NCBI RefSeq assembly: GCF_002081825.1
Contig: NZ_MUKU01000011.1
Span: forward strand, 62,001-126,000
Source: Chromobacterium haemolyticum
GTDB taxonomy: Bacteria > Pseudomonadota > Gammaproteobacteria > Burkholderiales > Chromobacteriaceae
DNA: 64,000 bases
Reading direction: 5' to 3'
Below are positions 26,504-37,298 of this stretch, one piece after another. How positions within the stretch are numbered: the stretch's first letter is position 1; each line of letters opens with the position of its first letter. The notes under the pieces are model-generated. The model was not told the DNA's origin, ran no database searches, and saw nothing but the letters and a program-made list of their open reading frames with translations. The translations under genes were made by a program, and so were the position numbers.

Positions 26504-27430
26504 ATGATTCTTCGACATATCCGTTACCTGCAGGCCGTTGTCGAGCACGGCAACTTCACTCGGGCGGCCGAGGCGCTGCATGTTTCGCAGCCCACGCTGT
26601 CGCAGCAGATCAAGCAATTGGAAGAGACGGTGGGCGCGCAGTTGCTGGACCGCGGCGGGCGGATGGTGCGGCCCACCGACGCCGGGGCGGTTTATTTGGA
26701 ATACGCGCGCCGCGCGTTGCGCGAGCTGGAGGCGGCGCGGCGAGCCACTCGGGATGTCGGCGATTTGTCGCGCGGCAGTTTGCGGCTGGCGATGACGCCG
26801 ACTTTCGCCAGCTACTTGTTGGGGCCGCTGGCGGCGCGGCTGCGCAGCCTCTACCCCGGCATCGAACTAGGCGTGCGCGAGGCGACGCTGGACGCGATCG
26901 AGCTGGCCTTGCTGGAGGATGAGATCGATGTCGGAATCGCCTTCGACCAGGCGCGCTCGGCGGAGATAGACGCGCGGCCGCTGTTTAGCGAAACCCTGGC
27001 CGTGGTGGTGGGCGAGGGCCACCCATGGCGACGACAGGCGGAAGCGGTGGACGCCGAGGCTTTGGCGCAGACGTCCTGGGCGCTATTGAGCGCGGATTTC
27101 GCCACTCGCGGCCATATCGATCGCTATTTCCGGGAACTGGGCCTGAAGCCGCGGATCGCGGCGCAGGCCAACAGCATCGGCGCGGTGATGGAGATCGTCC
27201 GCCACAGCGATTGCGCCACCATTCTGCCGAGGGCGATCACGCGGCGGCATCCGGAGCTGGGGGCTGTGGAATTGCAAACGCCGTTGCCGGCGCGCACGGC
27301 GGCGGTTCTGACGCGCAAGGCCGCGTATCGCAGCGCCGCTTTGCGGGCGTTTCTGCCGGTGTTGGACGCTTTGGGAGAGGAGTTGGAAGCCGAGGGCGGC
27401 GCGAGGCCGCCCGCGGCGGGAGCCGGCTGA
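26504..27430 (+). CDS. cynR: LysR-type regulator of cyanate metabolism CynR
   Basis: 308 residues. N-terminal helix-turn-helix FTRAAEALHVSQPTLSQQIKQLE (residues about 18-40) and the LysR effector domain from about residue 90 (LRLAMTPTFASYLLGPLAARL), with PHRGHY-type effector segments. It is divergent from cynTS, the usual arrangement of CynR. The C-terminal tail is rich in Ala, Gly and Pro and probably disordered. Effector in E. coli is cyanate or azide. Confidence 0.92.
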   Translation: MILRHIRYLQAVVEHGNFTRAAEALHVSQPTLSQQIKQLEETVGAQLLDRGGRMVRPTDAGAVYLEYARRALRELEAARRATRDVGDLSRGSLRLAMTPTFASYLLGPLAARLRSLYPGIELGVREATLDAIELALLEDEIDVGIAFDQARSAEIDARPLFSETLAVVVGEGHPWRRQAEAVDAEALAQTSWALLSADFATRGHIDRYFRELGLKPRIAAQANSIGAVMEIVRHSDCATILPRAITRRHPELGAVELQTPLPARTAAVLTRKAAYRSAALRAFLPVLDALGEELEAEGGARPPAAGAG

Positions 27431-27448
27431 GCGGCACCCGGGAGAGGT

Positions 27449-29086
27449 TTAGGCTTGCTGGCCGGCCAGCTTGCCGCGCGGCGCGCTCTCGGCGGCTTGC
27501 ATGTCGGCTACCGTGCGGGCGTCGTGCTCGGCGTCCAGGTAACGAGTACGCCAGCCGCTGTTGACGCCCCAGTAGTAGAAGGCCAGAGACACCACCGCCA
27601 CCACCGCCATGTCGGGACCGTAGGACAACAGGCCGATGCCGCCGAAGTCATGGCTGCCGATGTAGGACAGCAGCGCCATCGTCGGCAGGTAGAGCACCAT
27701 CCACAGCGCGCCTTTCAGTTCGCGGCCAAACTCGGGCCAGCCGGCGCGGGCCTGATACCAGAAGTACACCGGCAAGGCGGCCACGACCAGGAAGATGATC
27801 TCGCCGGTCAGCGGCCAGCGCGCCCAGTACAGCACCAGGGACGCGCAGACGAAGGCGAACGGCGCGATCACGCTCAGGCCGGCCAGGCGCAGCGGGCGCG
27901 GCAGGTCGGAGGCGCAACGGCGCAAAGAGGCCACGCTGATCGGGCCGGTCAGGTAGGAAATCACGGTAGCCACCGAGATCACCGCCGCCAGCGTGCCCCA
28001 GCCGCGGAAGAAGAACAGAAACACGAAGGAGATCGCCAGGTTGAACCACATCGCCGGGCGAGGGATCTGGTACAGCGGGTGGATGCGGCCGAAGATCTCC
28101 GGCATGGTGCCGTTGCGCTGCATGCCGTAAATCATGCGCGAGGTGGTGGCCATATAGGTGGCGCCGGTGCCGCTGGGGCTGACGAAGGCGTCGAAGTACA
28201 GCAGCAGCATCAGCCAGTTCAGGCCCAGCGCCATCGCCAGTTGGGCGAAGGGGGAACTGAAGTTCAGGCCTTGCCAGCCGTGGGCCAGGTCCGCCGGCGA
28301 CAGCGCGCCGATGAAGGCCACTTGCAGCGCCACATAGATCACCGCGGCCAGCAGGATGGAACCCACCACGCCGAAGGGCACGCTCTTGCCCGGATTGCGG
28401 GCTTCGCCGGCCAGGTTGATCGGGCTTTGGAAACCGTTGAAGCTGAACACGATGCCGCTGGTGGCCACCGCCGTCATGACGCTGGCCCAGCCAAACGGCG
28501 CGAAGCCGCCGGGGGTGTCGCCGCCCAGGTTGCCGGGGTGGAAGCCGCTGTAGATCAGCGCGCCCACGGTCAGCGCGGGCACGATCACTTTGAAGATGGT
28601 GATGGCGCTGTTGGCCTTGGCGAACAGGCGCACGCCCCAGTAGTTGAGCATGAAGTAGACGATGACCAGCAGCGCGGACAGCATCAGGCCGGGCGGGGTC
28701 AATTCGCCGTTGGAAAACAGTTGTTGGGCCCAGGCGTATGGCCAGGAGCTCATGTATTGCACCGAAGCCTCGGCCTCGATCGGGATCACCGAGACGATGG
28801 CGATCCAGTTGGCCCAGCCGGCGATGAAGCCGAGCAGGGAGCCGTGGGAGTAACGGGCGTAACGCACCATGCCGCCGCTTTCCGGGAACATGGCGCCCAG
28901 TTCCGCGTAGCTCAGCGCGATGGAGAGAATGATCACCATGCCGACTATCCAGGCGACGATGGCGGCGGGGCCGGCGATCTGGGCGGCGTGGGCGGCGCCG
29001 AACAGCCAGCCGGAGCCGATGATGGAGCCCAGGCCGGTCAGCATCAGGGCGACGGGGCCGATATGGCGGGAGTGTTGCTGTGTCAA
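27449..29086 (-). CDS. APC family amino acid permease
   Basis: 545 residues starting at a TTG (minus strand 29086) with AGGAG six bases upstream; the open frame continues into the neighbouring repeat element, which I take as untranslated. The N-terminal GPVALMLTGLGSIIGSGWLFG is the substrate-binding GSxxGSG loop of APC transporters, and about 12-14 hydrophobic segments follow. The length and the C-terminal extra helices recall the B. subtilis YveA aspartate:proton symporter type. Substrate remains open. Confidence 0.85.
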   Translation of the reverse strand: MTQQHSRHIGPVALMLTGLGSIIGSGWLFGAAHAAQIAGPAAIVAWIVGMVIILSIALSYAELGAMFPESGGMVRYARYSHGSLLGFIAGWANWIAIVSVIPIEAEASVQYMSSWPYAWAQQLFSNGELTPPGLMLSALLVIVYFMLNYWGVRLFAKANSAITIFKVIVPALTVGALIYSGFHPGNLGGDTPGGFAPFGWASVMTAVATSGIVFSFNGFQSPINLAGEARNPGKSVPFGVVGSILLAAVIYVALQVAFIGALSPADLAHGWQGLNFSSPFAQLAMALGLNWLMLLLYFDAFVSPSGTGATYMATTSRMIYGMQRNGTMPEIFGRIHPLYQIPRPAMWFNLAISFVFLFFFRGWGTLAAVISVATVISYLTGPISVASLRRCASDLPRPLRLAGLSVIAPFAFVCASLVLYWARWPLTGEIIFLVVAALPVYFWYQARAGWPEFGRELKGALWMVLYLPTMALLSYIGSHDFGGIGLLSYGPDMAVVAVVSLAFYYWGVNSGWRTRYLDAEHDARTVADMQAAESAPRGKLAGQQA

Positions 29087-29104
29087 AGGTATCTCCTGTC
29101 TAAA

Positions 29105-29220
29105 GAACCTGCTGACGATCCGCTGTGCGTGGTGAGGCGTCACACGGCGAGTACCGCTTCAGAATGCTGAAGCCACTTTCGCCCTGTCCCGCTCTGGCTC
29201 GCGAGATCGTAAACAGCTTC
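29105..29220 (+). repeat. Miniature inverted-repeat element, copy 3 (internally shortened)
   Basis: 116 bases with intact ends GAACCTGCTGACGATC and GATCGTAAACAGCTTC. The central CATGTACC..GTACATTCC dyad present in the long copies is missing, so this is an internal deletion. Unlike other copies it lies at the 5' side of a gene, 18 bases before the permease TTG start, and no matching flanking triplet is seen. Confidence 0.85.
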
Positions 29221-29632
29221 TGAAAACCCGACGGCCCGGTGGAGTCAGCTCCGGACGCGGCGGGCAAGCGATGGAGACAAGTTCCGACCACGACGCGCTC
29301 GCCCGGCCGTCCGAGGCGGAGGGCATGGCATGGAGAATGACGGCGTGCTGGATGCGCCGGCGCGGAGGGCGCCGGCGAGCTTGTCCCGGGTGCCGGGTGG
29401 GCCCGGTCTGATGTGCTCTTTTATAAGAGGGGGCTAATCTACCTTTGCTTTTCATTACGGTATGTAACGAAATGTACTCGCTAGCTTATTTCAAACATGA
29501 CAAAAGATTGAAGATGGCGAGCAAAAGGGCGATCTATTGCGTGTTTAGGCGGATGGCAAGACTTTGTGTGGAATAAATGCTCTAGGCGTGAGTCGGCGGC
29601 AATTTTCTGCCTAATTGACGCCGGCGCGGTGG
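29221..29632. other. Intergenic region without a recognised gene
   Basis: About 410 bases between the repeat copy and the chemoreceptor stop. The first half is GC-rich, the second half AT-rich with a CTCTTTTATAAGAG palindrome near 29412. Nothing here supports a protein or RNA gene; it probably carries the permease promoter. Confidence 0.5.
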
Positions 29633-31279
29633 CTAAGCCGGTTGTTGCCGCAGCCGCCAATCGGGCGCCTCGGCGGAAGACGCGGGTTCGGCGTCCGGCG
29701 CGTCGATGCGGAACCAGCTCAGGGTCTGATTCAGATCCTGCGCCGCGGCGGCCAGGTGCTGCATCACCGGCGCGGCTTGCTGCATTTGCTGGTCGATGGC
29801 GGCGGCGAGGTGAGCCACTTCGTGGCCGTGCTGGCGGATGTCTCCGCCGGCGCGGGCCTGGGCGGCGCTGTGCTCGCGGATGTCGGCCATCAAGCGATTC
29901 AAGCGCTCCAACCCCGCGTCCACTTGCAGCAGAGCCTGATCCAGCGCCTGTTGAGAATCCAGCTTGTCGGCGCAGGCGTCGCCGGCTTGCTCCAGCGCGG
30001 CGTGCAGCGAGCCGGTGGCGCCCTCCACGCGGCCCAACGCGTCGAAGATGCTGCCGGTGGCGGCGCGGGTGCGCTCTGACAGTTTGCGCACTTCGTCGGC
30101 CACCACGGCGAAGCCGCGGCCGCTTTCGCCGGCACGCGCGGCTTCAATCGCGGCGTTGAGCGCCAGCAGATTGGTTTGCTCGGCTACATCGCGGATCAGT
30201 CCGCTGACGCCGGCGATGTCGTCCAGGCTGAGTTGGAGCTGGCGCATTTCCGTTTGCGCGCATCCCATATTGTCGGCCAGCGTCCGCATCGCTTCGGCGT
30301 TGAGCCGGCCCAGTTCGCGCGCGCGGCCGGTATCGTCCGCCGCTTGTCGGGTGTGGGCGTCCGCCTGTTGCAGATGGCCGGCCACGGTTTGGGCGCTGTC
30401 GGCCACCGCGTGGGCCGCCTCGTTGCTGAGCTTGGCCTTGGCGCTTTGCTGGCGGCTGGCGTCGGCCACTTGCAAAGTCAGCAATTGCAGGCGCTGGCAG
30501 TCGCCGCCGCTGCGGTGGGCGTCGGCTTCCACCCGGCGCAGCAAGTCGTTCAGCTTGTTCAGGAACTGATTCAGGCGGCCGGCGGTGGCGGCCAGCTCGT
30601 CGCGGCCCTGAGCCGGCAGCCGCATCGCCAGATTGCCTTCTCCCAGCGCGTCGGCTGAAGCGGCCATCGCCTGCAACTGCCGCTTCAACCGGCGCGCCAG
30701 CGCCAATTGCATTGCCGCCACTATCAGGCTGGCCAGCGCCAGCGGGCCAAGCGTCAGCCAGGCCAGGCCTTGCAGCGTGTCCTGCAATTGCGCGGTTTCC
30801 TGGGCCAGCCGTCCTTGTTCCTGCGCCTGTTGGCGGTCCAGCAAGGTCGCCAGCGGCTGCAGGCTTTGCTGCCAGGCTTGTTCCGGAATGGACAGCGCGT
30901 CCTGCGGCGCGGTCTCGGCGATGGCCAGCGCGCTGCTCAGATTGCGCTCGTAGTCTTGCCACAATCGGCCGACTGCCTGACGAAAGGGGGCGGACTCATT
31001 GGCGGGCAGACCGGTGGCGATGTCGCCGGTCAGGCGCGCCACGGCCAGGCTGGTGTCCCGCAGCCGCGCCGGACTGTCCGGCAGCAGCGGGTCCAGCCGC
31101 GACAGCTGCAATACGCCGGCTTTGAGCTGATAGAGGCTGGCGCTCAATTGCTGACGCGCGCTGTGGCGGTCCACCGCGCGGGTCAGGCCGCTCAGCTGCT
31201 GTCCGGTGAGGATGAGGGCCAACGCCAGGCTGGCGAGGGTGAAGAGGATGGTCAGCCACAGGCGTTTGGCCAAAGTCAT
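29633..31279 (-). CDS. Methyl-accepting chemotaxis protein
   Basis: 548 residues. Two transmembrane segments (about 9-28 and about 172-192) flank a helical periplasmic domain of about 140 residues rich in Leu, Gln and Arg, of four-helix-bundle type. A HAMP domain follows, and the cytoplasmic hairpin tip reads [20 protein letters not shown], then [18 protein letters not shown], the most conserved part of all chemoreceptors. There is no C-terminal CheR/CheB tethering pentapeptide. Ligand unknown. It stands alone with divergent neighbour 31459. Confidence 0.95.
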   Translation of the reverse strand: MTLAKRLWLTILFTLASLALALILTGQQLSGLTRAVDRHSARQQLSASLYQLKAGVLQLSRLDPLLPDSPARLRDTSLAVARLTGDIATGLPANESAPFRQAVGRLWQDYERNLSSALAIAETAPQDALSIPEQAWQQSLQPLATLLDRQQAQEQGRLAQETAQLQDTLQGLAWLTLGPLALASLIVAAMQLALARRLKRQLQAMAASADALGEGNLAMRLPAQGRDELAATAGRLNQFLNKLNDLLRRVEADAHRSGGDCQRLQLLTLQVADASRQQSAKAKLSNEAAHAVADSAQTVAGHLQQADAHTRQAADDTGRARELGRLNAEAMRTLADNMGCAQTEMRQLQLSLDDIAGVSGLIRDVAEQTNLLALNAAIEAARAGESGRGFAVVADEVRKLSERTRAATGSIFDALGRVEGATGSLHAALEQAGDACADKLDSQQALDQALLQVDAGLERLNRLMADIREHSAAQARAGGDIRQHGHEVAHLAAAIDQQMQQAAPVMQHLAAAAQDLNQTLSWFRIDAPDAEPASSAEAPDWRLRQQPA

Positions 31280-31458
31280 GATGATGTCGTGAGTTGCGAT
31301 GCGGAAGAGCCGCAGTCTAGGCGCGGCGGATGACGGCAGAATGACATGAAGATGAATTGTCCTGTAGGGAACCCTATTGCCGAGACCATTCTTTGCCGAC
31401 GCTGTGCGACGTTGCGGCTAAAATAGCCGGGTTTGTCATTTAACTTGGTTGTTGGCTT

Positions 31459-33786
31459 ATGACTTTGCTATCCCCGGACCAGTTGGAACAGGCGCTGTGG
31501 GCGTCCACGGAACTGCTGCGCGAGCAAGTGGACCTGTACGACTACAAGAACCACGTGTTCGGCCTGTTTGTGCTCAAGCGCCTGCACGATGTGTTTGTGG
31601 AGCGGGTTCAGGCGCGCGTGGCGGCCGAGGGCATGAGCCGCAAGCGCGCCGAGGGCGTGGTGCAGGAACAATACGGCGTCTATCCGCAGCATGCGCGCTG
31701 GCCCGGCCTGCAAGAGCGCAAGAAAGGCATAGGCGAGGCGCTGGACAAGGCGGTGGCCGCCATTGAGGAGCATCACCCGGCGCTGGCCGGCGTACTCAGC
31801 GTTGCTCAATACCAGGGCCATAAGCGCTTGAGCGACGAGGTGCTGCACCCCTTGATGAACCATATCGGCGCGCTGAAGCTGGGCGACGCCGCTCTGGAAG
31901 CGCCGTCCCGTCTGGGCGAGGTCTGCGAAGGGCTGGTGCGCCGCTACGCGGCGGAGTCCGGCAAGCGCGGCGGCGCCTTTTCCACGCCGGCGCCGGTCAG
32001 CCAGTTGCTGTTGCGGCTGGCGGAGCCTCAGCCGGGCCAGAGCCTGTACGACCCCAGCTGCGGCGTGGCGGGCACCTTGCTCGAAGCTTGGCGCATGCTG
32101 GGCGCGCGGCCGGGCGGCCGCTTGCCGGACGGCCGAGTCGCGCTGGAGTTGTTCGGCCAGGAAAAACTGCCGGCCACTTGGGCGATGGCCAAGCTGTGCG
32201 CTTATTTCCACGGCGTGGAGATGAGCCTGGAATTGGGGGACACCTTGGTGGAGCCCAAGCACCTGACCCCGGAAGGCTGGCTGCCTCGCTTCGACCGCAT
32301 CGTGGCGCAACTGCCGTTCACGGTGAAAAACTGGTGGACGCCACTGGAGGCCGAGGCGGTGGAACCGCCGCCCGCCGACGGCAAGAAGCGTCGCCGCAAA
32401 CGTCCCGCCGAGCCCAACTACAAGAAGCTGACGGACGAGCATAAGCGCTTCGGCTACGGCATTCCGCCGCGCAGCTTCGGCGATTACGCCTTCGTTCAGC
32501 ACGTATTGGCCACCTTGAAAGAGGATGGTCGCGCTGCGCTGGTGATGCCGCACGACGTGCTGTTCCGCGACGGCGACGAGGGCCGCATCCGCAACGGCCT
32601 GCTGTTTGGCAGTCAAGGCCAGTCCGGCGACCGCATCGAGGGAGTAATCGCCTTGCCGCCTGCCTTGTTCTACGGTTCCGGCATGCCCACCTGCGTGGTG
32701 GTGTTGAACAAGAACAAACCGGCGGGCCTGCGCAATAAGGTGATCATCGTCGACGCCAGCAAGGAGTTCGGCCGTGGCCGGGTGCAGAACACGCTGCGGC
32801 AAGAGGACATCGAACATATCCTGCGCGCTTACCGCGCCGCGGTGGAGCAGGAAACGGAAGAGCCGGACTATCTGCGCCTGGTGGGGCTGCGCGAGATCAA
32901 GCAAGGTCACCGGGGCAATCTGAACGTGCAGCGCTACTTCGCCCAGGACGAGGCGGCCGAGGTGGTGGACGCCGAGGCCTTGGCCACTGAGCTGGCCGCC
33001 TTGCAAGAGCAGGAGCAGGCGCTGGACGCGCGGCTGGCGGCCTTCTTCACGGAAGAGCAGGGTTGGCGGGCGGAGGAGGGCGAGCTGGAGGGCTGCCTGG
33101 CTTTGACGGATGAAAAGTTGGAGTTGCTGTCCAGCCAATACGCGGCGGAGCGCAAGCTGCGCCCCAGCCGCATCCAGGCCTTGCTCAACCGCGGCTACGG
33201 CACCCGGCGCATGGGCAAGTGGAGTCCGCATCAATCGTTCAAACCCAGTCCGTTGGGGGTGGTTCCCGGCAACTGGGAGGTGTGCAAATTGGGGGAATTG
33301 GCCGCGCCGCTGGCGGCCACCGCCGAGGGCGAACTGTTGGAGGCTACCGAGGGCGGCGGCTGGCGTCGGGCCGGAGAGGGCCTGGGCACGGCGCTGCCGC
33401 CCAACGCTTTCGCCTTTGATCCGGCCCGTTTGTATCAGGGCGCGCTGGCGCGCAACGTCGACGAAGCTCCGACGCTGGCCGCGGCGGACCAAAGGGCTTT
33501 CGCGTTGGACGAAGCTCGGATCTTGCCGGCTTTCCTGGAGTGCTACCGGCAGTCGGAAGGGTGGCGCTTTTGCCTGGAACGGCTGGGCGCGGCGGTGGAG
33601 GGGGCCGAGTTCGGCTTCGAGGCGCTGGCGGAAATGCCGCTGCCCGTGCCGCCCTTGAGCGAGCAACGCAAGCTGGTGGAGGAGTTGGCGCGCCAGGACG
33701 AAGCCTTGCTTGCTCTGCAGCAGCGCCTGCAGCAATGGCAGGCGCGGCGCGACGCGCTGTTGGCGCGCTTTCCGTCGGAAGACTAA
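31459..33786 (+). CDS. Type I N6-adenine methylase-specificity fusion, catalytic motifs degenerate
   Basis: 775 residues. Residues 1-150 resemble the HsdM N-terminal helical domain (LWASTELLREQVDLYDYKNH), then GKRGGAFSTPAPVSQLLLRL and a methylase domain. Motif I is DPSCGVAGTL (198-207) instead of DPaCGTGGfL, and motif IV, normally NPPF/Y, is AQLPF (283-287), so Asn and first Pro are lost. A K/R-rich insert lies near 315-325. After coiled-coil helices (about 500-560), residues 588-775 look like an HsdS half: FKPSPLGVVPGNWEVCKLGE at its start and MPLPVPPLSEQRKLVEELAR at its end. No hsdR or separate hsdS is nearby. Methylation activity is doubtful. Confidence 0.85.
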   Translation: MTLLSPDQLEQALWASTELLREQVDLYDYKNHVFGLFVLKRLHDVFVERVQARVAAEGMSRKRAEGVVQEQYGVYPQHARWPGLQERKKGIGEALDKAVAAIEEHHPALAGVLSVAQYQGHKRLSDEVLHPLMNHIGALKLGDAALEAPSRLGEVCEGLVRRYAAESGKRGGAFSTPAPVSQLLLRLAEPQPGQSLYDPSCGVAGTLLEAWRMLGARPGGRLPDGRVALELFGQEKLPATWAMAKLCAYFHGVEMSLELGDTLVEPKHLTPEGWLPRFDRIVAQLPFTVKNWWTPLEAEAVEPPPADGKKRRRKRPAEPNYKKLTDEHKRFGYGIPPRSFGDYAFVQHVLATLKEDGRAALVMPHDVLFRDGDEGRIRNGLLFGSQGQSGDRIEGVIALPPALFYGSGMPTCVVVLNKNKPAGLRNKVIIVDASKEFGRGRVQNTLRQEDIEHILRAYRAAVEQETEEPDYLRLVGLREIKQGHRGNLNVQRYFAQDEAAEVVDAEALATELAALQEQEQALDARLAAFFTEEQGWRAEEGELEGCLALTDEKLELLSSQYAAERKLRPSRIQALLNRGYGTRRMGKWSPHQSFKPSPLGVVPGNWEVCKLGELAAPLAATAEGELLEATEGGGWRRAGEGLGTALPPNAFAFDPARLYQGALARNVDEAPTLAAADQRAFALDEARILPAFLECYRQSEGWRFCLERLGAAVEGAEFGFEALAEMPLPVPPLSEQRKLVEELARQDEALLALQQRLQQWQARRDALLARFPSED

Positions 33787-33796
33787 AGGCCCGCCG

Positions 33797-33818
33797 GCCG
33801 CCGTTGCGACGGCGGCTT
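33797..33818. terminator. Hairpin between convergent genes
   Basis: GCCGCCGT-TGCG-ACGGCGGC forms an eight-pair stem between the stops of the methylase fusion and the dehydrogenase. The T-tract is weak on both strands, so termination is probable rather than certain. Confidence 0.5.
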
Positions 33819-35172
33819 ATTTCTGCCAGTAGGTTTTGACGTTGACGAACTCGTACAGGCCGAACTCGGACAGCTCGCGGCCATAGCCTGAGGATTTGAC
33901 GCCGCCGAAAGGCAGGCGCAGGTCCGAGCTGGTATGGCGGTTGATGAACACGCTGCCGGCTTCTATTTGGCGCGCCAGTGTCCAGGCGCGCTCCTTGTCC
34001 GCGCTGTAGATGCTGGCCCCCAGGCCGAAGGGGGTATCGTTGGCCAGCCGCAGCGCGTCGGCCTCGTCGCGCGCGCGCAAAATGCCGGCTACCGGGCCGA
34101 ATACTTCCTCGTGGTAGACGCGGCAGTCCGAGTTGACCCGGTCCAGCACCGTGGCCGGATAGAAGAAGCCGGGGCTGGCCGGCATCTGTCCGCCCAGCCG
34201 CAGCTCGGCGCCGTGAGCGACGGCGTCCAGCACCTGGGCGTGCAGCGCTTCGCGCAGATCGGCGCGGGTCAGCGGCGACAAGGTGGTGGCGGGGTGGCGC
34301 GGGTCGCCGGCGCGCAGTTTGGCGGCTTCGGCGCAGAAGGCGTCAATGAAGGCTTCGGCGATTTCCGGCACCACGATCATGCGCTTGGCCGCATTGCAGC
34401 TCTGGCCCGCGTCGCGGAAGCGGGAGTTGGCCGCGTCCTGAGCCGCGGCGGCGACGTCGGCGTCGGCCAGCACGATGAAGGGATTGCTGCCGCCCAACTC
34501 CAGCACGGTCTTTTTCAGATGGCGGCCGGCCAGCGCCGCGATGGCGCGCCCGGTTTGAGTGGAGCCGGTGAAGGCCACCGCGTCGCACTGGCGGATGGCC
34601 TCTTCCACTTGATCATGATCTATCCAGGCCACGTCCAGCACCGCCAAGCCGGCGGCGCGCGCCAACTCCAGCAGACGCTGAGTGGATTGCGGCACCGACG
34701 GCGCCGGCTTCACCAGGCAGGCGTTGCCGGCCATCAGCGCCGGCACCGCGAAGCGCAGCACCTGCCAGATCGGATAATTCCACGGCATCACCGCCAGCAC
34801 CGTGCCCAGCGGCTCGAAGGCCACGCCGCTGCGGCTGGCCTGGGTGGGGATGTCCAGCGAAGCCAGCAGTTCCGGCGCCAATTGAGCGTAGTAACGGATC
34901 AACTGGGCGGATTTGTCGATTTCCGCCAGGCATTCCGCAGTGCGTTTGCCCACCTCCAGCGTGACCAGGCCGGCCAGTTCTTCGCGATGAGCTTGAAGTT
35001 GATCGGCCAGGCGCAGCAGTTGCTCGGCGCGTTCGGCCACGCTCAGCTCGCGCCAGTGGCGCTGTGCCTCGCGCAGCTGCGCCAGGGCGGCAGGCAGTTG
35101 GGATTCCGGCCAGGCGGCGCGGGTGTAGACGACTTCTCCTGTGGCGGGGTTGCAGCTGGTAAAGGCGGTCAT
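33817..35172 (-). CDS. NAD(P)-dependent succinate-semialdehyde dehydrogenase-like ALDH
   Basis: 451 residues from MTAFTSCNPATGEVVYTRAA; the frame extends 25 codons upstream but this fits the family. Aldehyde dehydrogenase landmarks are MPWNYPIWQVLRFAVPALMA, the general-base Glu in KKTVLELGGSNPFIVL, and the catalytic Cys in FRDAGQSCNAAKRM, then the EEVFGPVAGILRA segment. It is closest in style to Sad/YneI, which oxidises succinate semialdehyde, the end product of putrescine and GABA breakdown. That would fit the polyamine genes elsewhere in the window, but it is not in an operon with them. Confidence 0.85.
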   Translation of the reverse strand: MTAFTSCNPATGEVVYTRAAWPESQLPAALAQLREAQRHWRELSVAERAEQLLRLADQLQAHREELAGLVTLEVGKRTAECLAEIDKSAQLIRYYAQLAPELLASLDIPTQASRSGVAFEPLGTVLAVMPWNYPIWQVLRFAVPALMAGNACLVKPAPSVPQSTQRLLELARAAGLAVLDVAWIDHDQVEEAIRQCDAVAFTGSTQTGRAIAALAGRHLKKTVLELGGSNPFIVLADADVAAAAQDAANSRFRDAGQSCNAAKRMIVVPEIAEAFIDAFCAEAAKLRAGDPRHPATTLSPLTRADLREALHAQVLDAVAHGAELRLGGQMPASPGFFYPATVLDRVNSDCRVYHEEVFGPVAGILRARDEADALRLANDTPFGLGASIYSADKERAWTLARQIEAGSVFINRHTSSDLRLPFGGVKSSGYGRELSEFGLYEFVNVKTYWQK

Positions 35173-35391
35173 GACGTGCTGTATTCGGTTGGCAAGCAAA
35201 GACACAATGTAGCAAAAATCCCCGGGGACGGGGGTGAGCGGGGTCAATTCCGCGGTGATTTGTCATTCATATTTCTAATTTGAATAAATGATTAAATTTA
35301 TAGTTCTTTAGGTTTTATGTGACTTGCTTATAGACTGGTTCGCAATCGTCAGGCAGTGGCGTTGACGGATGGCGGGATTCAGAGGCAAGGC

Positions 35392-36401
<1,010 letters not shown>

Positions 36402-36402
<1 letters not shown>

Positions 36403-37079
36403 TGGAAGGTTTCGACTGGGCCCAATTATTGAGCATGGACTGGCTGGAAATAGGCCAGGCCACCTTGGACACGCTGACCATGCTGGGCGCCTCGTTGCTG
36501 TTCACCGTGCTGTTCGGCCTGCCGCTGGGCGTGGTGCTGTACGTTAGCTCGCCGGGGCAATTGCTGTCGCGGCCGCGCTTGTACGCCACGCTGTCCTTCC
36601 TGGTCAATGTGTTCCGCTCCTTGCCCTTCGTGATTTTGCTGATCGTGATGATCCCGCTGACGCTGAAGCTGGTGGGTACTTCGATAGGGGTGGCGGGCGC
36701 GATTCCGCCGCTGGTGGCCGGCGCGTCGCCCTTTTTCGCTCGACTGGTGGAAAACGTGCTGCGCGAAGTGGACCGGGGGGTGATCGAGGCCAGCCAGTCC
36801 ATGGGCGCCAGCCTGGGCCAGATCGTGCGTCACGTACTGCTGCCGGAGGCCTTGCCGGGCCTGGTGGGCGCGGCGACGGTGACCACGGTGGCGCTGGTGT
36901 CCTACACCGCGATGTCCGGCGTCATCGGCGGCGGCGGCCTGGGAGATTTGGCGGTGCGCTACGGCTATCAGCGTTTTCAGACCGAGGTGATGGTGGTGAC
37001 CGTGGTGTTGCTGCTGTTGCTGGTGCAGTTGATACAGAGTTTTGGCGACCGGCTGGTGCTGCGCTGTCAACGCGGCTGA
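36402..37079 (+). CDS. metI: Methionine ABC transporter permease MetI
   Basis: 225 residues from the ATG overlapping the metN stop (TGATG). Five hydrophobic segments and the EAA-type loop VIEASQSMGASLGQIVRHVL followed by LLPEALPGLVGA are those of MetI. It forms the methionine import channel with MetN. Its TGA stop codon is at the same time the left target duplication of the repeat element that starts at the next base. Confidence 0.96.
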
Positions 37080-37219
37080 GAACCTGTTCACGATCTGCTG
37101 CGCGTCGGCGATACGGCGTTGAAACCGTCTTCGAAATGCTCATGTACCACGCGTACATTCCGCTTTCTCAGCCGTTTTCGCCTTGTCTCGCCTGAGCTCG
37201 CGAGATCGTGAGTTGGCTC
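37080..37219 (+). repeat. Miniature inverted-repeat element, copy 4, inside the metNIQ operon
   Basis: 140 bases with ends GAACCTGTTCACGATC and GATCGTGAGTTGGCTC. It is flanked by TGA on both sides (37077-37079, the metI stop, and 37220-37222), a clean TNA target duplication. The interior contains the CATGTACCACGCGTACATTC dyad. It lies between metI and metQ, so it is transcribed in the operon mRNA and could form a long hairpin there. Confidence 0.92.
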
Positions 37220-37298
37220 TGAGCGCCCGGCGCTGCGGCCGCATCGAAAACCCAAGAGATTTGAACCCAACACTGTGTTGAATAGAGGAAATCGCATC

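Noticed and set aside
31468-33735. Minus-strand open frame of 755 codons opposite the methylase fusion
   Set aside because: Same kind of shadow; the plus frame shows HsdM and HsdS blocks and proper start.
35200-35391. Possible SAM riboswitch before metN
   Set aside because: AT-rich stretch without the helices of the SAM classes that I know.
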